From positions 1,178,001-1,242,000 of the forward strand of contig JAGVVL010000015.1 of assembly GCA_018287875.1 (NCBI GenBank): DNA of 64,000 bases, given 5' to 3'. A program made the position numbers and the translations under genes. This stretch comes from Nigrospora sphaerica (Eukaryota; Ascomycota; Sordariomycetes; Amphisphaeriales; Apiosporaceae). Positions 35,527 to 46,571 of the stretch are shown here, one piece after another. The notes under the pieces were generated by a model. That model was not told the DNA's origin and ran no database searches. It saw nothing but the letters and a program-made list of their open reading frames with translations. Positions within the stretch are counted from its first letter, which is position 1. Each line of letters begins with the position of its first letter.

Positions 35527-35623
35527 CATCCTGCTGCTGGTTTTGTTCCTCTTCCCGCTCCTGCTCCTGGTTGGCCGGGCGCGCGCTGTGCGCGGCGGCC
35601 ATCTCGTCTTCACGTGCAGACAT
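32087..35623 (-). CDS. RA-PH domain adaptor-like protein with proline-rich repeats
   Basis: Two exons (35623-34574 and 34522-32087, 51-nt intron with GTGAGT and CCCAG) give 1161 aa. The N-terminal 350 residues are disordered, with a polyglutamine tract and a Glu/Arg-rich coiled-coil-like segment near RDRQFWEQQDAVKHIREAA. A Ras-association-like fold covers about 351-435 (VVTVRCKQHTFALPV, TTPEDIIDSTIKQM). A PH domain follows at about 456-570 (GKWNKRWITLMDNGQM, HCFVIKSQ, FFEMVFSWRSWYLVDRR). The C-terminal half is proline- and arginine-rich. It has four exact-length 22-residue repeats (about 845-933, PPPSRGRPDDV core) and an RG/RGG-type tail. RA followed at once by PH and then a proline-rich tail is the order seen in animal MRL proteins (RIAM, lamellipodin). 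This suggests, but does not prove, a small-GTPase effector at the membrane or polarity site. Confidence 0.85.
32775..33038. repeat. Four tandem 66-bp coding repeats (22 aa each)
   Basis: Four consecutive 66-bp units with scattered substitutions lie inside the RA-PH gene. They encode copies of a 22-residue unit containing RPYHDD and PPPSRGRPDD. The length is a multiple of three, so copy number can change without frame loss. Partial related copies flank the block. Confidence 0.9.
35495..35526. repeat. CTG/CAG repeat encoding polyglutamine
   Basis: A nearly pure run of CTG on the plus strand (CAG on the coding strand, one CAA interruption) encodes about ten glutamines in the N-terminal region of the RA-PH protein. 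More glutamines follow after a short break. Confidence 0.85.
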
Positions 35624-38043
35624 GGCGACTAACCCCAGGGTTGGGTTTGGGCGCCCTGGCGATGGCGCCGCCTTTTTGCGGAGGATGACCGTCCCGACAG
35701 GGCTGAAGATGCCAGGCCGCGACGATCACCGACAGGGACCTGGAGTCGCGTGGACAGGTAACCTCACCGCAGCCAGTCCGAACCACGTCATGCGCAATCT
35801 CAGGGCGCGGGTGTAACGTTCGTAAGAGAACCAGCCAGCCAGCCAACCCGCCAGCCCTGGGGTGCGTGGGCCGGGGAGCGAAGGTCGGACTGGGGGGGAG
35901 GAACAACGGGCGGAAGAGGGGGGCACAGACTGGCTCTAGACTAGGGCGCTCGAACAACCTTCTTCGAGATAACCTCGTCGATGTCTGAAAGATCGGATAT
36001 TTACAGTCTGTTTACCTCCGCTTGGATGCGAGCAAAGTCGCCGGTCACGGCCAAGCCGTCGGATCTCAGCAGCTCGCAAGGAGATCCATGCGCGGGCGTG
36101 GAGAGGTCCGATGATTTCGCTGTGGTTTGAGGACGGGCGAACAGGCGTGTCCAGGGCGGTCGCTGGGGTGACGAGGTTGGCGAAAGGTAGGGCAGAGGGG
36201 AAATCTCCAAGAGGGCGAGCGGTTCAGCGCCCTCCCTTCCCATCTGGGCATGCTGGACAATTAAAAGACGGTGACATGTCTAGGTCGACAGGCATAGGCA
36301 TGACAGACAGAAACAAGTCGGTGGATGCCAGGGTCCTTCTCCGCTGCATTGCATCAGGCAGGGCCAGGCCAGGCCAAGCCGGGCCCGGGATACGGCGTAC
36401 GAGAAGAGCTGGAATGCCTTGTGATTTGCCAGGCTCGCGAAGCCAGGGACTCTTTCGTGAGCCAGGGGCAGGGCAGGGCAGCTAGCCGTCAGGCGCCGTC
36501 CGTCTGTCGCGGGGACCTTAGCTGGAGTCGAAGGGGGGCGCAAGACATTTTTCTATTTTCTTTCGTCCCGGGGGGGTTTGTTTGCGACCGGACCCTCCCC
36601 CTCCCCAGCCCCCGTTCGAACCCCCCTTTCCATCGTATCCCATCTCCCGGGCGCGCCAGGTGGTTTTATTAGAAGCAAACGCCGGTCACGCGATCGTGTT
36701 GCGGGAGCAGAGAGCGGGCTGAAGGGGGGCGTTAGGCAGGACCCGCCGCCCGTCTCCTCCAGGATTTGCGATGTGCGATGTGCAGGGCTGCTCTCGGCCT
36801 AGCCGCTTGGCGATGCTGCACCGTACCGGAAACCATGCCGTTGTACCTGAAAGTGACGGGCCACTGACGGCACAGGCACCATCATTAGGTGAAGAAAATG
36901 CCCGTTGGTGGATAACGTGGGGTTTTGTGGATTGGCAGAGGTTGCCGCGTATCGAATCAATGGGTGCCATTTATACCGAGCAAGCCGCGTTTGCGCACAC
37001 GCACAAAACCATGGCAGACATGGCAGAAGGGGAGGCCGGGGGTGAACTAATAGGTCCTCCGCTGGATGGACGACTTGAAAGTAGGGGATGCATTGTAAAC
37101 ATATACGACACGAAAGTGACGGGGAAGGGCTTTGGCTGGTTGGTCGGGCGAATCATTAGCGGATTCCGGTGGATGGGTTGGGGCCATGTTCATCGACGGT
37201 TCGACGGGAACTTCCATTTCGACGGGCTTTGAGAGCCGCTCGCTGGGCCTAGTTCCATTACTGGTAGGGTAAGTTGATTTAAAACGCCACCATCTCCCAC
37301 TACGATCGTATCCAACACCTCCCACTATGTGACGGTCCATTCATTTATGGCAACCAATGGGCGGTCTATGCAATTCCTATTTAACCTAAGTGTTACCGTC
37401 GTGCTGCTAGGGCTCGTTCCGGTAGAAAAGAGCACCTGGGGCCTCCGCCGGATCGCCAATTTAAGGTGTTGGGCAACACCGACCGGAAACGCCCTTAAGT
37501 ACACCGTACCCTACTTTAGGGCATGTAGTTGCGAGTCTGCAAAAGCCGCTCTGGTATCGGACGCAATGCGTCGCAGACCGCATGACATCCGAAAGGGCGG
37601 CACAAGGGAAAGGGGAGCTGAGGGCCCTGCAGCCAGTTCCCGATTCATGCGTCTGGGAATTGGGCTCGCTGGCCGCCGTCCGTAAATGGGTTTATGCGGC
37701 AGTGGTGACGATCCCCTCCCAGATGCAAAGAACGTCGGACTTCTTCGCCGGTGAGACGCGGAGAGTGGGTGGTCGGGGCGAGGTTGCATCGTCACATCCT
37801 CCTAAGCCGGATCCGTAGTCTGTATGACATAACTGTGGACGCCCGTGTGCCCTGGCCAAGGGGACCCATCAAGATCCATCCAGACGATGATGCATCTTTA
37901 CCTTTGCCGGCCGCTGCTGCCCCTCCATGAATTCCTGGCCCCTCCTTGACCGAAACGAGAACCCCTCGTCGACGACCTACGCCATCCCCGCCCATCCCCT
38001 CACGCTCGTGACCGACTCGCGCCCGGGAAAAGACGGCAGAACG
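35624..38043. other. Divergent promoter region between the RA-PH and MAT2B-like genes
   Basis: A 2.4 kb gap between divergently transcribed genes. Frames up to about 150 codons occur but overlap on both strands without domains. An upstream ATG at 37927 is in frame with the MAT2B-like start at 38044 without an intervening stop. The stretch 36880-37520 is less GC-rich. Nothing else recognised. Confidence 0.5.
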
Positions 38044-39194
38044 ATGTCCGAACCGAAGCCGACCGTCCTGGTCACGGGAGCCACAGGCCTGCTGGGCCGC
38101 CAAGTCGTACGCGCCTTCGAACGGAACCAGTGGCATGTCAAGGGCACCGGCCTCTCGCGGGCCGACGGCCAGTCCGTTCTGAAGGTCGATCTCGCCGACG
38201 CCGCCCAGGTCGAAAAGGCCCTGGACGAGACCAGGTTCGTCTAGTCCCGCGCGCACTGCAGAACGAGACGCTGACGCTGACGCGCGCGCCAGGCCCCGCG
38301 TAGTGGTTCACTGTCAGTCCCGAAGCCACGAGAACCTGGCCCCCATCATCTCCCCCGAGCTGGCGTGCTGACGTGTGCATTTATTCGCTGACAGGCGCTG
38401 CGAACCGCTTCCCGGACAAATGCGACAAGGACCCCGAGGGCACGCGCGCCCTGAATGTCGCCGCGAGCCAGATGCTGGCCGCCCTGTGTGCGGCCCGCGA
38501 CGTATTCCTCGTCTACATCTCCACCGATTACGTCTTCCCCGGCAAGCCGGGCGATGCGCCGTACGAGGCCGACGCCCAGCCGCAGCCCACCAACCTCTAC
38601 GGCCAGACCAAGCTCGACGGCGAGCGCGCCACGCTGGGCGAGTATAAGAGCGCGGGCAAACCGGGCCTGGGGGTCGTGATGCGCGTGCCTGTGCTCTACG
38701 GCGACGCCGAGATGCCCGCCGAGAGCGCCGTCAATGTCCTGATGGACACGGTGTGGAAGGCCCAGGAGGAGGGAGCCAAAATCAAGATGGACCACTGGGC
38801 TTTGCGGTACCCGACCAACACGGAGGACGTGGGACGGGTCTGTTATGGTGCGTCTTCGGCCCGCCGCCGCCCGTCTCTCTGCTAACTGTTTCTTGCAGAT
38901 GTCTCTGTCAAGTATCTCGAGGCCCAGGACCGGTCCGCCCTACCCCAGATACTGCACTTCTCCTCCGAAGACAAGATGACCAAGTACGAAATCTGCCAAA
39001 CCTTCGGCGAGATCATGGGCTTGTCCATCGCCGCCATCGAGCCCAATACCGAGGGCAACGACCCCAACGCGGCGGTCCAGAGGCCGTACGATTGCCACTT
39101 GAGCACCAAGGCCCTCCGGGACCTGGGCATCGACGTCTCCACGCAGGACTTTGTCGGATGGTGGCGTTGGTCTGTCCGAGCCTTCCGAAAGTAG
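38044..39194 (+). CDS. MAT2B-like NAD(P)-binding extended SDR protein
   Basis: The protein belongs to the RmlD/dTDP-4-dehydrorhamnose reductase-like branch that includes the regulatory beta subunit of methionine adenosyltransferase (human MAT2B). Four exons (38044-38234, 38293-38312, 38395-38847, 38899-39194) give 319 aa. The Rossmann glycine motif is TVLVTGATGLLGRQVVRAF near residues 7-25. Exon 2 is only 20 nt but restores PRVVVHCAANRFPDKCDKDP exactly. The active-site pair is in YISTDYVFPG and LYGQTKLDGE (YxxxK). The C-terminus has HFSSEDKMTKYEICQTF. I took MSEPKPTVLVTG as start because the extra 39 codons from the in-frame ATG at 37927 precede a typical SDR N-terminus. A role in S-adenosylmethionine synthesis is inferred from family only. 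Confidence 0.9.
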
Positions 39195-39769
39195 GCATCC
39201 GGCGGTCGCGCCTCGTTTCCCGAACCGAACAACGCAGTTTAGCCTTCACAAGCCGTGGTCATCCGCGAAAATGGTTCGATCAATAGCTCCCCGCCCGACC
39301 CTGTCGGCAGTGAGAGCCGGATACGGGTTTGCACTCTCGGAAACGCGGGACTCTAGATCAATCGTGGCATCATGTTCTACTAAGGGCCCTGTGCGGGAAG
39401 AAAAAACAAGGTGTCAGAAAAAAGGTTGTCTCAACCCCTTAAAGGGGATCCCGCTAGTGAAGCCTCATCGTCAGCGGTCAGCCATAATAAATTCCACCCA
39501 GTAGTCGACAATAGGCGTGCGTAACCTACGCAAAGTACCAATCCGACAATCTATGAACCATGGCCCCCTAGAGCGCGGCATCCGCTGAAGGAACGAAGCC
39601 TGTCCCTCGGGCACCAGAGCACGTTGGAATCCGCCCAGTAGCCGTCACTATTCTCTTCATATATAAGATATACCACCGATCGTCAAGGAGCCATACCTGC
39701 TCACATATCGGAGACACCTCCCCCTCGTGGCTGCTTACCATATCCGCCCGACCTCACAACTCCCGTACA
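39195..39769. other. Intergenic, promoter of the acyltransferase gene
   Basis: No coding frame. The last 150 bp before the ATG at 39770 contain an AT-rich TATATAAG-like element near 39660 and a C-rich leader, which probably form the core promoter. Confidence 0.5.
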
Positions 39770-41308
39770 ATGTCCGTCTCTGTCGACAAGGAATTGGAGC
39801 TGTCCCGATCCAAGACGCAAGAAAGCGCGCCGGACGTTGTGTCGCACTCGTCCGAGGTGCTCATAGAGGGGCCCAAGTTCAAGCTCGACCTCACCCTGCT
39901 CGACCAATCCTTCGACGAAATCTACCCGAAGACGGCGCTCCACTTCCGCAAGCGCGATGGCGACACGCGCGCGGCCATCGAGGCCATGATCACCGAGGCG
40001 CTGGGCCGCCTGGCCCGCCAGGTGCCGTGGGTGGCCTCGCGGGTCAAACCGCGGCCGACGGCCGACATACTGCGGTGCCTCCTCCAGGTGGCTTGGCGGG
40101 CCATGCGGGCCAACGTCGGTCTCCGGCTGCAGCCGACTGAGGCGACGACGACGTACGACGTCGTGCCGGCCGGCCTGCCCCTGACCGTCGCGCACCTGGC
40201 CGACACGGGGCCGCTCGACATCGAGCAGCTCCCCCTGAGCCTCTGGAACTCCGTGCCGGGCGCCGCCTTTGCTGTGCAGCTTAACTTCGGCCCCGACGAT
40301 ATGGTGATCCTCACTTTTAGCGTCCACCACGCCCTAGGCGACGCCCACACCCTCATAACCCTCATCAAACTGCTGGCCCAGCAGATGTGCGACCTGCAAG
40401 GCGAGCCTGACGACCTCAAGCCGACGCAAGCCATTCGGCCCCTCCAGGCCGCTCTCGATCGCAGCCGGCTGATGCGCCGGAAGCCCGCGCGGCGAGACTT
40501 TGTCCTCCCCAAGGCCACCTGCGCCAGAACATACTCGCTTATCGACTTTCTCCTCGTCGTATACCAAGCTATAACGCTGAGAGGCCTCCCTCCGCCGCTC
40601 CATCGTCTGGTCGAGATACCCACGTCCAGTTTCACGGCGTTCAAGGTAGCACTGGGCCATCAACCCGACTTCAGGTTGAGTGTCACGTACCACGATTTCG
40701 CCTGCGGCCTTCTCCTTCGGAGTGTTATTGCCGCCCGCCGCCGCGTCGGCTTGCTGCCCGACGGGGATGACACCGTCGTGACCCTTAGTCAGCCCGTAAA
40801 CATCCGCCCGCGCTGGCGCCCGGACGGCGCTGCCAAGGAGGAGCCCGAACTGGGCTGCGAGTACATGGGCAACGCCCTGGTGTTTGTTCGCGCCAGTCTG
40901 ACCCTTTCGGAGCTCCTCGATGGCGAGGCCGAGGCGGGCATTCTTGCCGCCGCCATGGCGATGCGCCGTGCCATCCTGGAGGTGAACAATGATATGATGG
41001 ATGGCGTACTGGACCTGTACGCCAGCGCCCCCGACCCCCGGCTGGTCCGCCCCACGATACTGCCCTACATGTCGAGCACGGCCGTGATGCTCACTTCGTG
41101 GTACGGCTTTCCTGTCCATAACATCGCCTGGGGCCCCGCGCTCTCGTATCAGGGAAGAGGCCAGCCGAAACCAAGTATTGCGTGGGACGGCTTCTGCTAC
41201 ATACTGCCAGCGGAACCCAGCGGTAGCTGCACCATCAGCTTGAACTTGGACCGCGATGTCATGACTGAACTCGACAAGGACATTACGTGGACCAGGTATC
41301 GTGCGTGA
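39770..41308 (+). CDS. BAHD-type acyltransferase, trichothecene 3-O-acetyltransferase-like family
   Basis: A single-exon gene of 512 aa in the fungal transferase family (PF02458-like). These enzymes move acyl groups from acyl-CoA to hydroxyls or amines of small molecules. The catalytic HxxxD motif is present as HHALGD, with His187 and Asp191. The structural DFGWG motif of the family is degenerate: the corresponding region reads SWYGFPVHNIAWGPAL. The N-terminus (LTLLDQSFDEIYPKTALHF) and the internal LSQPVNIRPRW match family positions. No secondary-metabolite backbone gene lies nearby, so substrate is unknown and any link to a toxin pathway is unsupported. Codon use is GC-rich like neighbouring genes, with no sign of transfer. 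Confidence 0.87.
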   Translation: MSVSVDKELELSRSKTQESAPDVVSHSSEVLIEGPKFKLDLTLLDQSFDEIYPKTALHFRKRDGDTRAAIEAMITEALGRLARQVPWVASRVKPRPTADILRCLLQVAWRAMRANVGLRLQPTEATTTYDVVPAGLPLTVAHLADTGPLDIEQLPLSLWNSVPGAAFAVQLNFGPDDMVILTFSVHHALGDAHTLITLIKLLAQQMCDLQGEPDDLKPTQAIRPLQAALDRSRLMRRKPARRDFVLPKATCARTYSLIDFLLVVYQAITLRGLPPPLHRLVEIPTSSFTAFKVALGHQPDFRLSVTYHDFACGLLLRSVIAARRRVGLLPDGDDTVVTLSQPVNIRPRWRPDGAAKEEPELGCEYMGNALVFVRASLTLSELLDGEAEAGILAAAMAMRRAILEVNNDMMDGVLDLYASAPDPRLVRPTILPYMSSTAVMLTSWYGFPVHNIAWGPALSYQGRGQPKPSIAWDGFCYILPAEPSGSCTISLNLDRDVMTELDKDITWTRYRA

Positions 41309-41634
41309 ATGTGAAGAGAGCATTCTTTATCGTGGGAAGGAATATAATGCAAGCGCAATCTGGTTAGGAGGTCGACGCCTGGGATTGCGACTCTGGGAGG
41401 TATGAGAGAATAACGCCGCGCGGGCGACTTCTCGTTTTGCCAGTCTTTGTTCAGGCTAGTTCTGAGCTGGGCGCGTTGGTGCTTGTATGCAATATCTTTC
41501 TCGCTTTTTCTACCGCGCCCTGTTGTCATTTAGTAGAATTTATCTCATCCCGATACGTTTATCAAGGTCACTGTGTGGGAAAAGCGAGACGCGGTTGAGG
41601 CGGCAATGCCCTACTTGATGTGACACGAAGTCCC
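41309..41634. other. Convergent 3' intergenic gap
   Basis: About 330 bp between the stop codons of two convergent genes. It should hold both 3'UTRs. No frame or repeat of note. Confidence 0.6.
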
Positions 41635-42862
41635 TCACCACGCCTTCTTTGAGGCAGCGCGGAGGTCGTCGACGTTCAGCATGTCGACCCCTTGCTCCTC
41701 CAGTATATGCCAGACCTTGTTGCGCAACTGGATGGGCCATGCGGGAGTGTCCCAGTATCTAACTTTCAACCCCCGCCTGTGGGCACCCTTGATCTGGCCT
41801 CTGATGATGCGTAATTTCTCCTTGGACGGGTTGTGCCAGCCCAAACCCGCCGTGGCCCTCAGGCTCACACTTGCATAGAACGAGTTCGTACTGTTGTACT
41901 TGGTGGGGGTGGTCAAGACCTCATCTGAGTCCGGGTCCTCCCACATGTCATCGAGGGGGGCATCGAAGAAGGCGTCCCTGTACGTCCGGTTTTCCATCAG
42001 GACATCGAATGGCGTGTTGCCGGTCCCAACCACGGTAACTTGGCGCATGTGCACGACGTCGTTTTCCACGTACGATAGCCAGCCCCGTTCTCGGAGCGGC
42101 TCGAGCTGTTCCAGGATGAGAGGCCAGGCTTTGGCGCCGTCCGTCTTGATGTCGACCAGGAGAGTCAACGACTGCTCCGGGTCGACGTCGAAGATGCCGC
42201 GCCTCGTGTCGTTGTAATATGGCGTCTGGGGGTTCATGCGCTCCAGGAGCTCGACGATGGGAAAAATGTAGAGTGACTCAAAGGTCCTCTCGGCCGTCAG
42301 AGCTGCCGTGTCATGGCCGACGAGCAAGGTGGAGTCGTCGTTGTCGAAAAGCCAGACGTCGGCCTCGACGCCGGTACAGCCGGCTTTGATGGCCGAGAAG
42401 AAGGGTACCTTGCGCCAGTAATCGTTGTGCGAATGGCAGGGGATGGGCACCACATCCCGGAGGAAATCGGTGGGATACCAAGCCAGGCCGTCCGTGCCGG
42501 TGCCCAGCCGGCCCCAGCTGTTCAACGAATGGGGCTCGTCCTCGCCCAGACCCCAGAACCCATGCGATACGATCAAGGAGAGGTCGACTACGGACACGAC
42601 AGCGCTGTGCATTGGTTAGCATCAAGCACCGAGATCCGGCAAAGAGGTTGCCTCACAGTATCGTCAAAAGACCACCGATCAAACACATGGCGCAGCGCGT
42701 GCTCCGTCTTTGGCGCCACGGGCAAGAGGGAGCCCCTCGGCTCTCGCAAGTAGGGTCTGCGCTTCCATCAACTGTCGAGGCCGTCGAAGTCCGTCCGTCC
42801 TGCCTGTCGTCATCGTCGCCGTCCACGGGCAGGCGCGTGTACTGCTCTTTGGCGGAACCCAT
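41635..42862 (-). CDS. AIM6-like PLC-type phosphodiesterase-fold protein
   Basis: Two exons (42862-42657 and 42604-41635, 52-nt intron with GTGAGG, GCTAACC branch and CACAG) give 391 aa. The N-terminal about 45 residues are acidic and Ser/Thr-rich. A single membrane segment follows (MCLIGGLLTILAVVSVV), formed across the splice junction, which supports the intron. The rest is a glycerophosphodiester-phosphodiesterase/PLC-like TIM barrel with PIPCHSHNDYWRKVPFFSAI and CTGVEADVWLF carrying the expected His, Asn/Asp and Glu/Asp metal or catalytic residues, and LVDIKTDG. It resembles yeast Aim6 (altered inheritance of mitochondria 6), whose biochemical function is not established. Topology suggests a type II membrane protein with the barrel outside the cytosol. 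Confidence 0.88.
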
Positions 42863-45241
42863 GGTGAAGCTCCTCGTCTGGATCAGAAAGTCGGCTTCAA
42901 TCCAGAGTCAGCAGCGCTTTGAGAGGTGAAGAGTGTTCAGGAGTGAAAGCGGTACCTGAGTTAGCGAGCTGGCGGGGTGTTCTTGAACTCTACCTGGTTC
43001 GGGGGGGCGTGTGGCCTAAACTGACGACATTGGTGGACCACGATTGGCCCACACGCCTACTGGCCCGCGCTTTGCATGAGTCCACGCAACGCCAAGGGGG
43101 CCGTACCCGTGAGCAGCCATACAACCAAAAAAAGCCCCCGAAAAGCCCGTAGGCCAAATTTCGCCCGGGTACATCTCCGAAGCGTCCCCTCGCACGCGTT
43201 GTAGCGATGCCGGGGCCGGTACGGAGTAGCGTCAATGGTATCCGGTACTCAGTTTATGGGGGCTGGACCCCCTGCACCGGACCCGCGGGATCCTCGGTGG
43301 CGTAAGGGTCCCGGTTCGCCGGCGTCTACGGACCCCCTGCGTCTATCGCGATTGGATTTATGTATCCAGGGTGCGGCTACTGCGGGGGGGCGCGTCTGTA
43401 TTCTTCCTCCTTGTCCATGTGCCCCATCCCAAAAGTGAGCTACTACGATGTCCTCGACTATAGAGGTTGCGAATTGCCGAAAGAAACTCAAACGCCGAAT
43501 TGGACGGCGGTGGCTCAAAGCGACGGCACGGATGCGACAGCCGACCGGCGTCTGAAGTCTCTTTTCCGCGTTCCATCTGTAGGAATAGCCGCTGCGTAGA
43601 AACGGGCCGCGCTTCGACAGCGGGAATTCCTCAACCAAGAGGGTACCGCGTCTGCATGTGGGTACAGCCGGTCTAAAACTAGGTACATCCTCGTAGTCTC
43701 TGTAGGCATGTCCAATCGAGTAGCTCGCACTGGGGCCGCGGCATATGAATAGATGCCGTGATGTATTGTGGGAGTGTCGACTATGGAGGTTGCTGCTACG
43801 CTTATCCAGTCTGGGCCGTCTCCCAAGCCTCGACGTTTGATTATCCGGTTTCTCAAACAGCTAAAGGGACCACTTAGGCTGCTTACCCCTAGAGCCTTTC
43901 TGTAGAGCTCAAACCTCCCGTAGTACAACGTTAACAGCTAGCCAGTCTATCTGGACATTTATTACTATGGAAGAAAAGAAAGTGGGACGCAGGGGCGTCT
44001 GCTGAGATTCCCAATGATGTACCAATCGGAGTCGAGTGCAAACACACGAGTCACATGAGAGAACTCTGGAAACGAACGGGGCACCAATGTTATCACGTTT
44101 TGGTGGGGTTCTCCTTCGCAGCCTTGAGGCCAGACGACTCAAGAGTCAGGTACGGAAATGGTGATAATGGATCTTTCCAAAATTGGCTTCGGCGAAGAGG
44201 TTCCAGAAGAACGTAGAATACGGAGCCAGAGATAGCGCAGGATGGTCTTGAAAAGTCAGAGGTGGCATTGTTCAGGCGTGTCACTAGAACTGTGCCCCAT
44301 CCGGTGAATCCATAGAAGGTAGCGTAACAGAGAGAGGTAGGGGGGCCAAGTTGTCCCTCGAGGCAAAGGCCTCGCCTTCCAAGTCCGAGACAATAATTAG
44401 AAAAATTGCAAGTCTCCCAAGATCAGAGCCTGGAGTATAATGGGTACTATTCTGGCTGGACAGTCGGGGCTATTTTGAGATAGAAAGCATAGGAATGGAT
44501 GGGGAGAAGGGAAGAGGCCCGAGGAAATTACCCGCCGCCCAAAACTTGGTCCAGTAGTATCAGGCAGGTAGCTCCTTCCCTTTCCAAAGGCAGCAAACAA
44601 TTGAAATATTGATTACCTGAGCATTTACTTACATATCCATGTGCTGGATACCTCTGGTATTTCAATATTCACACAATTGGCGACCTGATGGGCGGTTACC
44701 ATCACAATAAACGGACATATCTCCATTATCCTTCGCTCGACATTAATGTCCACTCAAGAACGCCCAAATCGAAGGGGATGCCTAAGCATTCTTCTCGGAA
44801 AGAGGCTGCTTTGGCGGGACCATCTGTATGCAACTCAAACCAAGGCTGCGCCCGAGTTTCACCGTCAAACCTGGGTTCGTTTAATTGCCTCCAGATGAAG
44901 ATGAATATCCTGCCCGCTGGCATCCTGAGTGCGGACTTCGACTTCCACCTTCAACCCGCTTCTGCAACCACATCGTCCGCTCACCTTCCTCCTTTCCACC
45001 AACACACAATACCCGTAGCACAATATTTCCTGTGAATAAGCTTTGGTCTACCATGCAACCAAACCTCTATTCCGCTTCATAGTATTCCCCCAGACCCAAC
45101 CTACCACCCCCGCCCTCTCGCCTTCCATCACACATTACCTTGACCGGAAGTTTTCTCTACGCACATCCCCTCAAGTACCACGCTGAAATAGTGGTACTAG
45201 TCATCAGATTCCTTCCTTCCACCGTCTATCGTCGGTCAATC
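42863..45241. other. Intergenic region, no gene recognised
   Basis: This 2.4 kb region lies between divergent genes. The left part is GC-rich with frames of no recognisable family. 43680-44700 is less GC-rich and almost without open frames. From about 44940 the plus strand turns C/T-rich (for example 45090-45130), which marks the promoter of the zinc-finger gene. Confidence 0.5.
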
Positions 45242-46571
45242 ATGTCGGTCCAGAATAGCGACGCCGGTTCCGGGGGCCCCGGCTCCTCCACTCCCCGTAC
45301 CAGCCGCCCCCGAAAGTACATGTGTTGGCGCGGCGACGAGTGTGGTATGGTGTTCGATAACTTGATCGACCTCGATCTTCACATGAAGAAACGGGGCCAT
45401 TGGCGATGCAGCAAGTGCGGCGACGACTATCAAGACAAACGGGCCTTAGACGAACATGACCTCCGGGTAGGTCCCTGAAGCCTCCGCCCTCCACTGCTCC
45501 CCAAGACCCCTCCGCTTCTTTTGCTCGGTAGTCATTGAAGCACCTAACTGACAAAGGACAGGCGCACCCGGAGCCCATGAATCTGAAATGCCCAGGGTGC
45601 GATGAGAAATTTACGCGCGCCGGCAACCTGATGTGCCACATCGAGTACGGCCGGTGCAGGGTTCTCAAGCCGGAGCTGCTTCACCTCCGTCGCAAGCAGC
45701 GTCAGGCCTTCCAGGAGGGCCTTCGCCGGCTGAACCCGGCAAACGAGCTGGATTTCTTGGAGCCGATGCCCAACGACGGCGCCCGCCCTCATATGAAGCC
45801 AGATAGCAACTTTATCAAAGTTGTGCACGATCTAGAGGACTATAGCACCATCGCGGGTCCCATGACGGCCAAGTACCGCCGCGGCACCAGCAAGGCCCCC
45901 GATCTCTTGACGGGCGACAACCTGGAGGCGCTCAACTACGTCCCCCATTACGAGAACGACACTTTCAGCCCCTGGAAAGAGCCCGAGATGAAAGTGCCAC
46001 AGCAGGAGGCTTGGGCGACGGCGGACCCCGAGCCAGTTACCTTGCCCGTCATGCACGGTAGGCGCATTGTCGACCCGGACCTCCCTGACTTCAACGTTGC
46101 AATCTTCTTCAACCCGGTTTACGAGCGGTTCGCGTGCCCTCATCTGAAATGCAAGTAAGACGCCGCTGGCCCTTACCCCCGCGCAGCGTCTGTTCCTGAT
46201 GCTAACGAGTAGTCCCCAGCAAAGAGTTCACGAGGGAAAAGGCCCTTATCGACCACCTCCAATCTATGAAGCATAAGCCCAAGATTGAAATCAGTTGCCC
46301 TCATTGCGGACGCCTATTTAACACCATGACGGCGGCCATGAACCACGCCGAGGCATCAACAAGCCGCAAGTGTCTCATCCAGCACAATAAGCACTTCCGC
46401 CAGTTCGTCTACCAAGTATCGGGCTGCATCCTCGACGTTGCCGGAGAGACGCTCCAGAGCCAACCCCGCTTCGTCAACGTCAGTAAGGACGACCTGTTCT
46501 CGGAAACCCAGGAGGCTTGGGACGGCTGCGAGTCGCTTGCGAGCCAGTTGGCTCGCCTGAGAGCCTGCTAG
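45242..46571 (+). CDS. C2H2 zinc-finger protein
   Basis: Three exons (45242-45466, 45562-46154, 46220-46571) give 389 aa. Several C2H2-like modules are visible: CWRGDECGMVFDN with HMKKRGH, WRCSKCGDDYQDKRALDEH, LKCPGCDEKFTRAGNLMCH, FACPHLKCNKEFTREKALIDH and ISCPHCGRLFNTMTAAMNH. Introns 1 and 2 have GTAGGT/GGACAG and GTAAGA/CCCCAG ends. The second intron falls within the CNKEF finger, and splicing is needed to restore it. The fingers are spaced irregularly with long linkers, unlike classical DNA-binding arrays. A nucleic-acid or protein-binding role is likely, but no specific orthologue is recognised. Confidence 0.87.

Noticed and set aside
36595..36630. B-box-like GTTCGAACC near 36612
   Set aside because: The flanking bases cannot form a T stem (C-runs on both sides), and no A box or acceptor stem is present.
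39770..41308. Assignment as a trichothecene-pathway gene
   Set aside because: Only family-level resemblance. No terpene synthase, P450 or other pathway gene lies in the window.
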